A stretch of DNA of 5,060 nt. It comes from an uncultured Eubacteriales bacterium. Its GTDB lineage: Bacteria > Bacillota > Clostridia > Lachnospirales > Lachnospiraceae. The notes under the pieces were generated by a model. The model made no database searches. It was not told the origin of the DNA and saw only the letters and a program-made list of their open reading frames with translations. This document shows, piece after piece, positions 1 through 5,060 of the stretch. The first letter of the stretch is position 1; each line of letters begins with the position of its first letter. Location: assembly GCA_949297565.1 (NCBI GenBank), contig CASFUI010000303.1, forward strand, positions 1 to 5,060, in the 5' to 3' direction. The position numbers and the translations under genes are program-made.

Positions 1-1120
1 CATGAAAATCGTCCTTTTTCAGTTCACTCTCAATTTCACGGCTGAGCGTCTCTACCAATGCCTCATCCATATCCACCGCGAACGCCAAAAATTCATCACC
101 GCCTATGCGATATGTATACTTAGTACCAAACTTTTCCCGAAGCTTTGAAGCCACTGTCCTCAGCATTCTGTCACCTGCCTCATGTCCCATGCTGTTGTTG
201 AGTTCATGAAGCCCATTGGCATCTATGTAAATACAAGCCAGAGAATTTTTATATTTGTTTAGATAATCAGACAAATCCTTTTCATATCTGTTTCTGTTAT
301 ACAGTCCCGAGAGAACATCCTTTTCCCCCTGCTCTTTAATGGCGTTATATGAACGCATATTATGGCAGAACATTGTAAAACTGAAACTTACGCTTTTGAG
401 CAGTGTATAGTTAGACTGCTTATCAGAAATATTGAAAGCCGACAGTATTCCGCATACATTTCCGTCCATATCCTCCACTGGAACAGCTATCATATTTTTT
501 ACATCATGTGATTTGCCTGCCGGCAAAACTGTACGAAGAATTTCCGAATCGTCCGCCTTAAACTGACCTTGCCCCTGAGCCAAATCTATAAGACGGCGAA
601 GTCTCTCCCTACCCATTCTGATATTTTCTCCGGCATCCTCATGTTTCAATTTGCCCCATTCAAAAGAAAGTGCGCCTTCAGACTGTCCCAGAATCCAGAA
701 GCAAACCTTCTCCGCCGATATAATACCGGCAATCTTCTCCAGCGCCATAACAATATTTTCCTGTCTCTCATGCGCATTAAACAGCAACTTTTCAACATCA
801 TAAATATTATTGACAGCGTCAAGCTGACGCTGTTTGTTGCTCATCTGACCCCTCACATATCGAAACAGCCAAATAAGATATAAAATAATGCACAAAGTCT
901 CAAAAACCAGGAATATATAAAGAACGTTCCTTATTGAATAAGCACTTGAAAATACAATATCCTCAGATACCGACAAAGCAATACGCCACTGATTAATCGC
1001 CAGAGGCTCATAATAAAAATACAGATATTTTCCTATTGTTTCCGAAACAAATACTACATATCCTTTTTCTCCGTCAATTAAGCCCTGTTTCAACTGCTCA
1101 TGATTATAGCCGTGAGCCAT
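1..1120 (-). CDS. Diguanylate cyclase, C-terminal part (end of dCache, TM, GAF-like, GGDEF), partial and cut off from its N-terminus by a stop
   Basis: This frame is the continuation, without frameshift, of the gene at 1130-1801. It starts at the first ATG after the in-frame TGA and runs off the left edge after 373 codons. Numbering from the ATG at 1801, it begins at residue 228. Residues 228-285 complete the membrane-proximal Cache subdomain ('YFYYEPLAINQWRIALSV'). Residues about 293-313 form a transmembrane helix, about 330-485 a GAF-like domain, and about 490 onward a GGDEF domain. The GGDEF domain has 'DVLSGLYNRNRY', a metal-binding Asp at 527 in 'YIDANGLHELN', 'GHEAGD' at 539-544, and an exact GGDEF at 567-571 (bases 89-103). 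This predicts synthesis of c-di-GMP from two GTP at the inner membrane face. The RxxD inhibitory site is absent: the equivalent residues are FGTK. About 50 C-terminal residues lie outside the window. A purine tract (GAGAG, four bases before the ATG) could allow restart, but whether this piece is made is unknown. Confidence 0.8.
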   Translation of the reverse strand, partial: MAHGYNHEQLKQGLIDGEKGYVVFVSETIGKYLYFYYEPLAINQWRIALSVSEDIVFSSAYSIRNVLYIFLVFETLCIILYLIWLFRYVRGQMSNKQRQLDAVNNIYDVEKLLFNAHERQENIVMALEKIAGIISAEKVCFWILGQSEGALSFEWGKLKHEDAGENIRMGRERLRRLIDLAQGQGQFKADDSEILRTVLPAGKSHDVKNMIAVPVEDMDGNVCGILSAFNISDKQSNYTLLKSVSFSFTMFCHNMRSYNAIKEQGEKDVLSGLYNRNRYEKDLSDYLNKYKNSLACIYIDANGLHELNNSMGHEAGDRMLRTVASKLREKFGTKYTYRIGGDEFLAFAVDMDEALVETLSREIESELKKDDFH

Positions 1121-1129
1121 TTTTCTCTC

Positions 1130-1132
1130 TCA
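1130..1132 (-). other. In-frame TGA stop interrupting the dCache-GAF-GGDEF gene
   Basis: The codons read GCG CTC TGA GAG AGA AAA ATG, so the TGA is in the same frame as the coding sequence on both sides. The sensor domain resumes directly after it with 'ERKMAHGYNHEQLKQGL'. From memory of related clostridial dCache proteins, the motif here is of the form 'W.LGERKM', which would place a glycine at the stop; GGA to TGA is a single-base change. The surrounding sequence shows no other decay. It may be a true nonsense mutation, a sequencing error, or less likely a recoded codon. Confidence 0.85.
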
Positions 1133-1801
1133 GAGCGCCCATATATTTTCAGGTTTGTCATGCCATGTATCTACAAGAAAATTGCCCGTATCTCCTTCTA
1201 TTATATACACGGCAGCCTCACCGTCATAAGGCTCCATAAGCAGCTCTTCCGGAAGACTTCCAAGTTCCACAACTCCATATAGCATGGCAACTATCTCTCC
1301 ATCCCTTACCACAGGAACAAAATGCCGCAAAATATAATCTTCTTCATTTAAAAGGTCTGTTTCGCGGTCTGTTATATGAACGCCTTGCGATTTTTCCTCT
1401 TCAAAAGACATCCTTCCCTTTACATCCACACGATGTCCGCCCTCTGTAATAACAGTGTCATCCGGCATCAGCAGCTCCACCCTTGACATCATCCCCACAG
1501 TCGTATATGAATCCAAAATTTCCCACAATTCAGGAGAGGCTAAATCACTGTATCCCCCAATCACAACGGCAAGCATTTCCAACTGTTCTGAATCCTTGTG
1601 CGCGTTTGCCTCTATCTTCTTAGCCAGCTCTGCCGCTTCCTCATACAATCTGTCAAAGCTCTTTTCCTCCTCCATTCTGTTAATCCAACCGGTTGCAACA
1701 AAAGAGGCTACTGAAATCATCAAAATCAATACAACAGTCACTATTACCGATTTCTGCCATTGTATTTTATTTTCCTTATTCTTGTTTTCTGATTTTTTCA
1801 T
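1130..1801 (-). CDS. dCache sensor, N-terminal part of an interrupted diguanylate cyclase
   Basis: This 223-residue product is the front of a membrane-bound diguanylate cyclase ended early by the TGA at 1130-1132. A lysine-rich cytoplasmic start ('MKKSENKNKENK') is followed by a transmembrane helix at about residues 18-38, an extended helix, and an extracytoplasmic double-Cache domain from about residue 40 with 'LRHFVPVVRDGEIVAMLYGVVE' style strands and 'GNFLVDTWHD' near the end. It stops inside the second Cache subdomain, so it lacks TM2, the GAF-like and GGDEF domains and cannot make c-di-GMP alone. I chose the ATG at 1801, preceded by GGGG six bases away, because the charged segment then leads into the helix. 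Alternatives are the in-frame ATG at 1813 or the TTG at 1834, which has a good AAGGTG site seven bases upstream. It lies 69 bases (or 36 from the TTG) after the phosphodiesterase gene, on the same strand and with no obvious terminator between, so the two are probably co-transcribed. Confidence 0.8.
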   Translation of the reverse strand: MKKSENKNKENKIQWQKSVIVTVVLILMISVASFVATGWINRMEEEKSFDRLYEEAAELAKKIEANAHKDSEQLEMLAVVIGGYSDLASPELWEILDSYTTVGMMSRVELLMPDDTVITEGGHRVDVKGRMSFEEEKSQGVHITDRETDLLNEEDYILRHFVPVVRDGEIVAMLYGVVELGSLPEELLMEPYDGEAAVYIIEGDTGNFLVDTWHDKPENIWAL

Positions 1802-1851
1802 ACTAATCCCCATTCCGAAACCTAAAACGGTCAATTCAAATCACCTTGCAT

Positions 1852-1867
1852 TTTTAATATATTAAAA
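1852..1867. repeat. Perfect 16-bp A/T palindrome in the operon spacer
   Basis: TTTTAATATATTAAAA is its own reverse complement and lies four bases beyond the stop of the phosphodiesterase gene. As RNA it would form at best a weak six-pair A-U stem with a four-base loop. It lacks the G/C-rich stem of an intrinsic terminator. It could be chance in A/T-rich spacer DNA. Confidence 0.5.
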
Positions 1868-1870
1868 TTA

Positions 1871-4168
1871 TCACTTAACGCCACTATGGTCAAGATAACG
1901 TCCCGCGTCTTTCATATACTTCTCGTCAAAATCTGAGGCGCAAATCGGTCTGCTGTAAAGGTAACCCTGCCCGACATCACAGCCAATTGCCCTGATAAAC
2001 TGCTCATCCTCCGTTGTTTCCACTCCCTCAGCCACCGTTGAGATGCCAAGCGTCCCCGCCATTCTGACAATCTGTTCCATTATAAGTCTTACGCGACCAT
2101 GCTCCTGCTCAGAGGCACTCATAAGAAACTCCCTGTCAAGCTTGAGTTCATCAATTTTGAGCTTGCCCAATGTGTTCAGCGAAGAAAATCCGCTTCCGAA
2201 GTCATCAAGAGAAATTCTAAATCCCTCATCCTGCAGCCGCCCGATTTTTTCGTTAAGCTCCTCAACATTTTCGAGCGCCAGTCCCTCCAGAATCTCAAGA
2301 GTAATAAACTTTGCAGGAATATCATATTTTTTCAGCAAATCTGTTAAGATACTTACATAATTCTCCTCAAAAAAAAGCAGCTTTGACTGGTTTACCGAAA
2401 TAGGAATTGGAGGAATACCCCTGTCAAGCCAAGAGCGTATCTGACGGCATGCCTGCTCAACCATATAAATATCAAGTTTAACACAAAAGCCGTTGCGTTC
2501 AAACAGAGGAATAAACTGGTCAGGGAAAATCTGCTTTCCCTCATCTGTATTCCAGCGCACAAGAGCCTCCGCGCCGTCCAGCATACCGTTTCTTAAATTT
2601 TTCTTAGGCTGTAAAAAGAGCTTGAACTCCCCGTCCCGCAAGGCCTGATGCATATGACTCTCAATATAATTTTCAAGTTCTTCCTTCTTATGAAGCTCAG
2701 CATCAAAAAACCAGACAAAACTGTCATGAGCCCCCTTTGCCCTCTCTAAAGCGAACTGCACATGTGTCATCAGGTTATTGGCGGTCCTGTCAGAAACATC
2801 ACTCTCATCTGCTGTCGCCACTCCGCAGTATAAAGCCAGATGATAATTTGTACGGCTAATCTCCGAATTTTTGCAAATTCCATCTATAAACGCCTTTAAA
2901 CGCACGCTAAGCACTTCCGGCTCGGTCTCCTTAAAAAACAGATAAAATCTGTCCTCCGTATCTCTGCAAAAAAATTCTTCTTTATTTAAACAGTGCTCTG
3001 CCGCCGTCTTAATCTCGCGCAGAAGCTGATTTGCCTTTTCTTTGCCAAAAATTTTATTTATAAAAGGAAACTGACGTATATTTACCGCAACAACACTTCC
3101 GCCTGTATTCTTCAGAGCCTCCCGAAGTCTCTGCTGAAAACGCGATAAATTTTCAGCTCCGGTAAGGGAATCGTAATAAGCCATGCGAATTAAAACACGA
3201 TTATAATTTCTAAGCAGCCTGTATCCATACAGCATAAGACAAATCATAAGCAAAAATACAGCTATAAACGTGATTTGTGCAATGAATGCAGAGATTTCAG
3301 AGCTTGCCACCAGCCCATCACCTGTATTTACGCAGAATAAATACCAGCCGTTAATTCCAATAGGCTCAAGCAGAAAAGAATATGATTTTCCCTCATAATC
3401 AAATGCGTCAAAAATTCTTTTCTGCTGCTGCAAGGCTTCCCTAACTTCGCCCTTTGAAGTATCCGACAGATAAGGGCCGTCAAAAATCGACGGAACATCA
3501 TCCTTGACAATCATTTTAGGCGACTGCACCAGAAAATTCCCCTCTGAGCCTATAAGATGAATATAGCCGGCTCCACCAAGCACGGTATCCCCCGACAAAA
3601 TTTCAGAAAAAATTTCAATCTGGTCGCTGGCAGACAGCGCTCCGACAACCTCGCCTTTGCTGTAAACCGGAACACTGTATGAAAAAACTCTGTTTTCAGA
3701 AATTGCGCTCTCGAAAAGCCTCGAAACAGAAGCACTCCCCTCCAGCGCCAGTTCGACACCCTTCCTGCCCTCCGGCGAAAGCTCCGAAAGAGAGGCTCCC
3801 ACTATAGGCTCATTACCTAAATTTGATATTATCCCCTCTCCGTTCCTATCGTAATATACTATAGTCAGAAATTCGTTATTCTGATTAACCTTATCAAGCT
3901 GTTGCGCCAGGAACTCCTTATCTTTATCATAATCCTCCTCAATAAATACAGAAAGCATTGATAATATCTGAAAATCTGCTTTAAGCTGTTTTAAAATCCT
4001 CTTTTTGTATTCCTCTGCCTCCGCAATAACCTGTTTACGTATAGCTTCATTTCTCGTTCTGTGCAGATATGACGAAAAAAGTCCTCCGCATATAAAAAAC
4101 ACGATAATAAAACAAAACGCCAAAATCATAGCTCTGCGCAACTGTCTTTGCAGTCTCTGCTCAATCAT
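1871..4168 (-). CDS. Membrane c-di-GMP phosphodiesterase: dCache, degenerate GGDEF, EAL
   Basis: The 765-residue protein is predicted to hydrolyse c-di-GMP to pGpG in response to an external ligand. TM1 is at about residues 13-35, the extracytoplasmic dCache sensor about 40-285 (with 'GNFLV' at 210-214), TM2 about 294-316, a GGDEF-like domain 330-490 and an EAL domain 503-745. The GGDEF-like domain is degenerate: TEDRF at 404-408 replaces GGDEF, and Asn363 stands where a metal-binding Asp is usual, so no cyclase activity is expected; such domains can bind GTP as a regulator. The EAL domain keeps the family's catalytic set: Glu534 in 'AEALVRW', Asn593 in 'SVNQS', Glu625 in 'LEILEG', Asp655-Asp656 in 'LDDFGSGFSSL', Lys676 in 'ELKLD', Glu714 and Glu717 in 'VAEGVET', Gln734 in 'GQGYLYSRP'. 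The ATG at 4168 has AGGGAG six bases upstream. Translation ends at tandem stops TGA TAA. It is the first gene of the operon with the diguanylate cyclase downstream. The ligand cannot be told from sequence. Confidence 0.95.
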   Translation of the reverse strand: MIEQRLQRQLRRAMILAFCFIIVFFICGGLFSSYLHRTRNEAIRKQVIAEAEEYKKRILKQLKADFQILSMLSVFIEEDYDKDKEFLAQQLDKVNQNNEFLTIVYYDRNGEGIISNLGNEPIVGASLSELSPEGRKGVELALEGSASVSRLFESAISENRVFSYSVPVYSKGEVVGALSASDQIEIFSEILSGDTVLGGAGYIHLIGSEGNFLVQSPKMIVKDDVPSIFDGPYLSDTSKGEVREALQQQKRIFDAFDYEGKSYSFLLEPIGINGWYLFCVNTGDGLVASSEISAFIAQITFIAVFLLMICLMLYGYRLLRNYNRVLIRMAYYDSLTGAENLSRFQQRLREALKNTGGSVVAVNIRQFPFINKIFGKEKANQLLREIKTAAEHCLNKEEFFCRDTEDRFYLFFKETEPEVLSVRLKAFIDGICKNSEISRTNYHLALYCGVATADESDVSDRTANNLMTHVQFALERAKGAHDSFVWFFDAELHKKEELENYIESHMHQALRDGEFKLFLQPKKNLRNGMLDGAEALVRWNTDEGKQIFPDQFIPLFERNGFCVKLDIYMVEQACRQIRSWLDRGIPPIPISVNQSKLLFFEENYVSILTDLLKKYDIPAKFITLEILEGLALENVEELNEKIGRLQDEGFRISLDDFGSGFSSLNTLGKLKIDELKLDREFLMSASEQEHGRVRLIMEQIVRMAGTLGISTVAEGVETTEDEQFIRAIGCDVGQGYLYSRPICASDFDEKYMKDAGRYLDHSGVK

Positions 4169-4174
4169 AATACT

Positions 4175-4180
4175 CTCCCT
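4175..4180 (-). promoter_or_regulatory. Shine-Dalgarno site of the phosphodiesterase gene
   Basis: AGGGAG lies six bases (AGTATT) before the ATG at 4168, standard spacing, and fixes this start. No other in-frame ATG is found shortly upstream. Confidence 0.75.
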
Positions 4181-4241
4181 ATCACTTCACAGTCAAATTA
4201 ATGCTTTATAATTTTTGAAATAAGTTTTTTGCCCGTTTTTG

Positions 4242-4270
4242 AGCATAACACATCAACTTTCTATTTTCAA
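4242..4270 (-). promoter_or_regulatory. Predicted sigma-A-type promoter of the c-di-GMP operon
   Basis: On the minus strand, TTGAAA (4265-4270) and TATGCT (4242-4247) are separated by exactly 17 bases. A TG one base before the -10 box (TGTTATGCT) makes an extended -10 element. Transcription would start near 4235, giving a leader of about 67 bases before the ATG at 4168. The leader is A-rich and shows no c-di-GMP riboswitch fold that I can recognise. It is a motif-based prediction only. Confidence 0.6.
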
Positions 4271-4316
4271 TTTTATATTGCACTGCTTTGTACACTCTTA
4301 AAACACAATTATTCCG

Positions 4317-4345
4317 CCAAAATCTTTTCAATATGCCCCAAAATC
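4317..4345. repeat. Direct repeat CCAAAATC, two copies 21 bp apart
   Basis: CCAAAATC occurs at 4317-4324 and 4338-4345, a 21-bp period equal to two DNA turns, in the region between the operon promoter and the plus-strand regulator-like gene. Spacing by whole turns is typical of sites bound by a dimer on one face, but eight bases in A/T-rich DNA may recur by chance. Confidence 0.35.
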
Positions 4346-4361
4346 CGCTTATAATGCGGAT
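4343..4361. promoter_or_regulatory. Inverted repeat ATCCGC/GCGGAT enclosing TATAAT
   Basis: Six-base perfect arms (4343-4348 and 4356-4361) flank a seven-base centre TTATAAT, which contains a consensus -10 box for the plus strand at 4350-4355. A matching -35 is poor: TTCAAT at 4327-4332 with 17-base spacing. On the minus strand the arms would form a hairpin followed by only TTTT, a weak candidate terminator for transcripts from the TetR-like gene. I cannot decide between operator, hairpin and chance. The region 4271-4479 otherwise holds no gene. Confidence 0.35.
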
Positions 4362-4424
4362 AAGAAAAATTTCAGACAACATTTTATTTGCCCATTTGTG
4401 GTTAATTTGTAATTATTTACATAT

Positions 4425-4461
4425 TCCACATAGTATGTTTCCCTTTAATATAATGAAACAT
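4425..4461 (+). promoter_or_regulatory. Candidate promoter with inverted repeat around its -10 box
   Basis: TATAAT at 4449-4454 is a perfect -10 box, with TCCACA (4425-4430) as a 4-of-6 -35 box at 18-base spacing. Perfect seven-base inverted arms ATGTTTC (4435-4441) and GAAACAT (4455-4461), 13 bases apart, enclose the -10 box, so a protein bound to them would block transcription. It sits 19 bases before the start of the XRE-like frame, which suggests an autoregulated promoter; this is inference. Confidence 0.45.
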
Positions 4462-4479
4462 TATAGGAAAATGATTAAT

Positions 4480-4668
4480 ATGGGAGATTATGCAGACGTG
4501 CTTAAACGACTCGCTCTGTACAGAAAGCTTCTTATTGTTAAAAGTGTCCGGGAACATTTCAGCCCTGAAAAGAGACATATAATGCTTGATAGAAAGCAAA
4601 TAAGGTTAGAATTTGAGCAGGAGCGGGAGAAAGTCTGTAAATACAGTGCATCTGTAAGTCCCGAATAA
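4480..4668 (+). pseudogene. Short XRE-like helix-turn-helix regulator, probably a degenerate remnant
   Basis: The frame encodes 62 residues starting 'MGDYADVLKRLALYRK'. From memory, this resembles the start of clostridial XRE/Cro-type regulators ('YADVLKRLRLYRK..'). The next part, 'KSVREHF' and 'LDRKQI', fits helix 2 and the end of helix 3 of that fold, with substitutions at usually conserved positions. The protein ends in a charged tail ('EFEQEREK') where helix 4 and more C-terminal sequence would be expected, so it is shorter than usual. I chose the ATG at 4480 from the family start; the in-frame ATG at 4471 is only two bases after AGGA (4465-4468), while 4480 is eleven bases after it. The frame is open further upstream to 4288, but that part does not look like protein. 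A TATAAT with a flanking inverted repeat lies just upstream. It may be a decayed gene or a real small DNA-binding protein; the family call is moderate to low confidence. Confidence 0.4.
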
Positions 4669-4905
4669 TATCTTTCGGAATATTAAGACAGATAATTTGT
4701 TATGTAATGTTTTAATATCGCTTTCGGTTTGTTGTACAAAATAATACGGTTCAAGACAATATTTTTCTCGATTTACAACAAAACAAAGTCAATTAACCCT
4801 TTGGCTAAATTAAATTGGTTATCATGGCATGGCATAAAATTCTCAGATTTCTTTGTCAATGTATTTTTCCGGAAAGGAATCAAACAATCCCGCACGCCGT
4901 ACATT
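4669..4905. other. A/T-rich intergenic region without a convincing gene
   Basis: This 237-bp stretch lies between two converging genes, the XRE-like frame and the TetR-like gene. I see no supported protein, RNA gene or strong terminator. It holds a TTTGTTGTA/TACAACAAA inverted repeat, a ten-base palindrome TTTCCGGAAA at 4866-4875, and a second copy (4713-4727) of a TAATATC..TTTCGG motif that also spans the end of the XRE-like frame (4666-4678). Confidence 0.5.
4728..4782. repeat. Nine-base inverted repeat with 37-base spacer
   Basis: TTTGTTGTA (4728-4736) and TACAACAAA (4774-4782) are perfect reverse complements. CTTT follows the same order outside both arms with an imperfect join, so the similarity may extend a little further. 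The loop is too long for an intrinsic terminator, and no transposase or target duplication is seen that would make these element ends. Confidence 0.4.
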
Positions 4906-5060
4906 TTACTCAAATTCCCTGAGAAGTTTTACCGCCATGGACTTCGTGATTTCGCGGATTGACAGAAAGACGTAATTGGTATGCGACTTTTCCAGGGCTT
5001 CCCTTTGCTTCTCTGTCACTACGGTATAAGGGTATATACCAAACATAAACGGGAAAAACG
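4906..5060 (-). CDS. TetR/AcrR-family regulator, C-terminal 50 residues (partial)
   Basis: The gene enters from the right edge and ends with TAA at 4906-4908. The visible residues include 'PFMFGIYPYTVVTEKQ', then 'NYVFLSIREIT' and 'KLLREFE' before the stop. From memory, the pattern 'FGIYPYT..TEKQ....A...YVF.SI.EIT' is typical of the C-terminal ligand and dimer domain of clostridial TetR-type repressors of roughly 190 residues. The N-terminal helix-turn-helix that would confirm this is outside the window. Its frame has normal protein composition and no internal stop. It converges on the XRE-like frame, and no clear terminator follows it. Its targets cannot be inferred. Confidence 0.65.
   Translation of the reverse strand, partial: FFPFMFGIYPYTVVTEKQREALEKSHTNYVFLSIREITKSMAVKLLREFE

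Noticed and set aside
1130..1132. TGA read as a sense codon (alternative genetic code)
   Set aside because: Only one TGA occurs within the coding frames, and Trp and Gly use normal codons throughout. The other gene ends with TGA followed at once by TAA, which does not settle the matter, but the clostridial protein style argues for the standard code.
1090..1132. TGA as selenocysteine
   Set aside because: The position looks like Gly in relatives, not Cys. Only a weak five-pair stem (GCTCA/TGAGC) follows, with no recognisable SECIS, and GGDEF sensors are not known selenoproteins.
1455..1865. Plus-strand open frame opposite the dCache fragment
   Set aside because: It is antisense to a clear membrane sensor, Ser/Ile-rich as expected for a reverse-strand shadow, and has no ribosome binding site.
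4169..4235. c-di-GMP riboswitch in the operon leader
   Set aside because: The predicted leader is about 67 A-rich bases with no paired stems or conserved riboswitch core that I can see.
4288..4479. Longer N-terminus for the XRE-like frame
   Set aside because: The upstream open frame crosses the candidate promoter and repeats, has no suitable ribosome binding site, and reads unlike protein; the family start fits the ATG at 4480.
4661..4685. Terminator after the XRE-like frame
   Set aside because: Only a five-pair CCGAA/TTCGG or a six-pair A-U stem can form, and no T-run follows.
4773..4904. 43-codon minus-strand frame just after the TetR-like stop
   Set aside because: Its ATG has only a distant AGGGA (12 bases) and the translation matches nothing I recognise. 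The other reading, in frame past the TetR stop, ends after about 20 codons and is equally unsupported.
4729..4962. Plus-strand open frame overlapping the TetR-like gene end
   Set aside because: It starts at TTG without a ribosome binding site, covers the inverted repeat, and is antisense to the better supported TetR-like frame.

Overview
The window looks like part of a low-to-moderate GC Firmicutes chromosome, most likely a clostridial/Lachnospiraceae-type bacterium. That is an inference from protein style: double-Cache sensors joined to GGDEF/EAL outputs, an XRE-like start 'YADVLKRLALYRK', and a TetR tail with 'YPYT..TEKQ'. AT-rich intergenic DNA, Shine-Dalgarno sites and a sigma-A-type promoter fit. 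No species can be named from sequence alone.

Positions 1-4270 hold one minus-strand cyclic-di-GMP operon, read right to left. It has a near-consensus promoter at 4242-4270 and a Shine-Dalgarno site at 4175-4180. The first gene (1871-4168) encodes a 765-residue membrane protein: extracytoplasmic dCache sensor, degenerate GGDEF domain, and an EAL domain with its catalytic residues intact, so a predicted c-di-GMP phosphodiesterase. About 70 bases downstream begins a second gene with dCache, GAF-like and GGDEF domains and an intact GGDEF motif, a predicted diguanylate cyclase that runs off the left edge. The two proteins share sensor features, so the operon appears to pair breakdown and synthesis of c-di-GMP under related external inputs.

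The main oddity is an in-frame TGA at 1130-1132 in the second gene. It falls in the membrane-proximal part of the sensor. The reading frame does not shift and protein similarity to the family continues on both sides. An ATG with a purine-rich tract follows nine bases after the stop, so the gene is a one-base nonsense pseudogene, a sequencing error, or a split gene with translational restart.

Positions 4169-4479 are a divergent intergenic region with the operon promoter on the minus strand and, on the plus strand, two TATAAT boxes each enclosed by an inverted repeat. The second lies just ahead of a 62-codon plus-strand frame (4480-4668) that resembles a shortened, degenerate XRE-type helix-turn-helix regulator. 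Positions 4669-4905 contain no convincing gene, only short repeats. Positions 4906-5060 hold the last 50 codons of a minus-strand gene resembling the C-terminus of a TetR/AcrR regulator. No RNA gene, CRISPR array or insertion sequence was seen.
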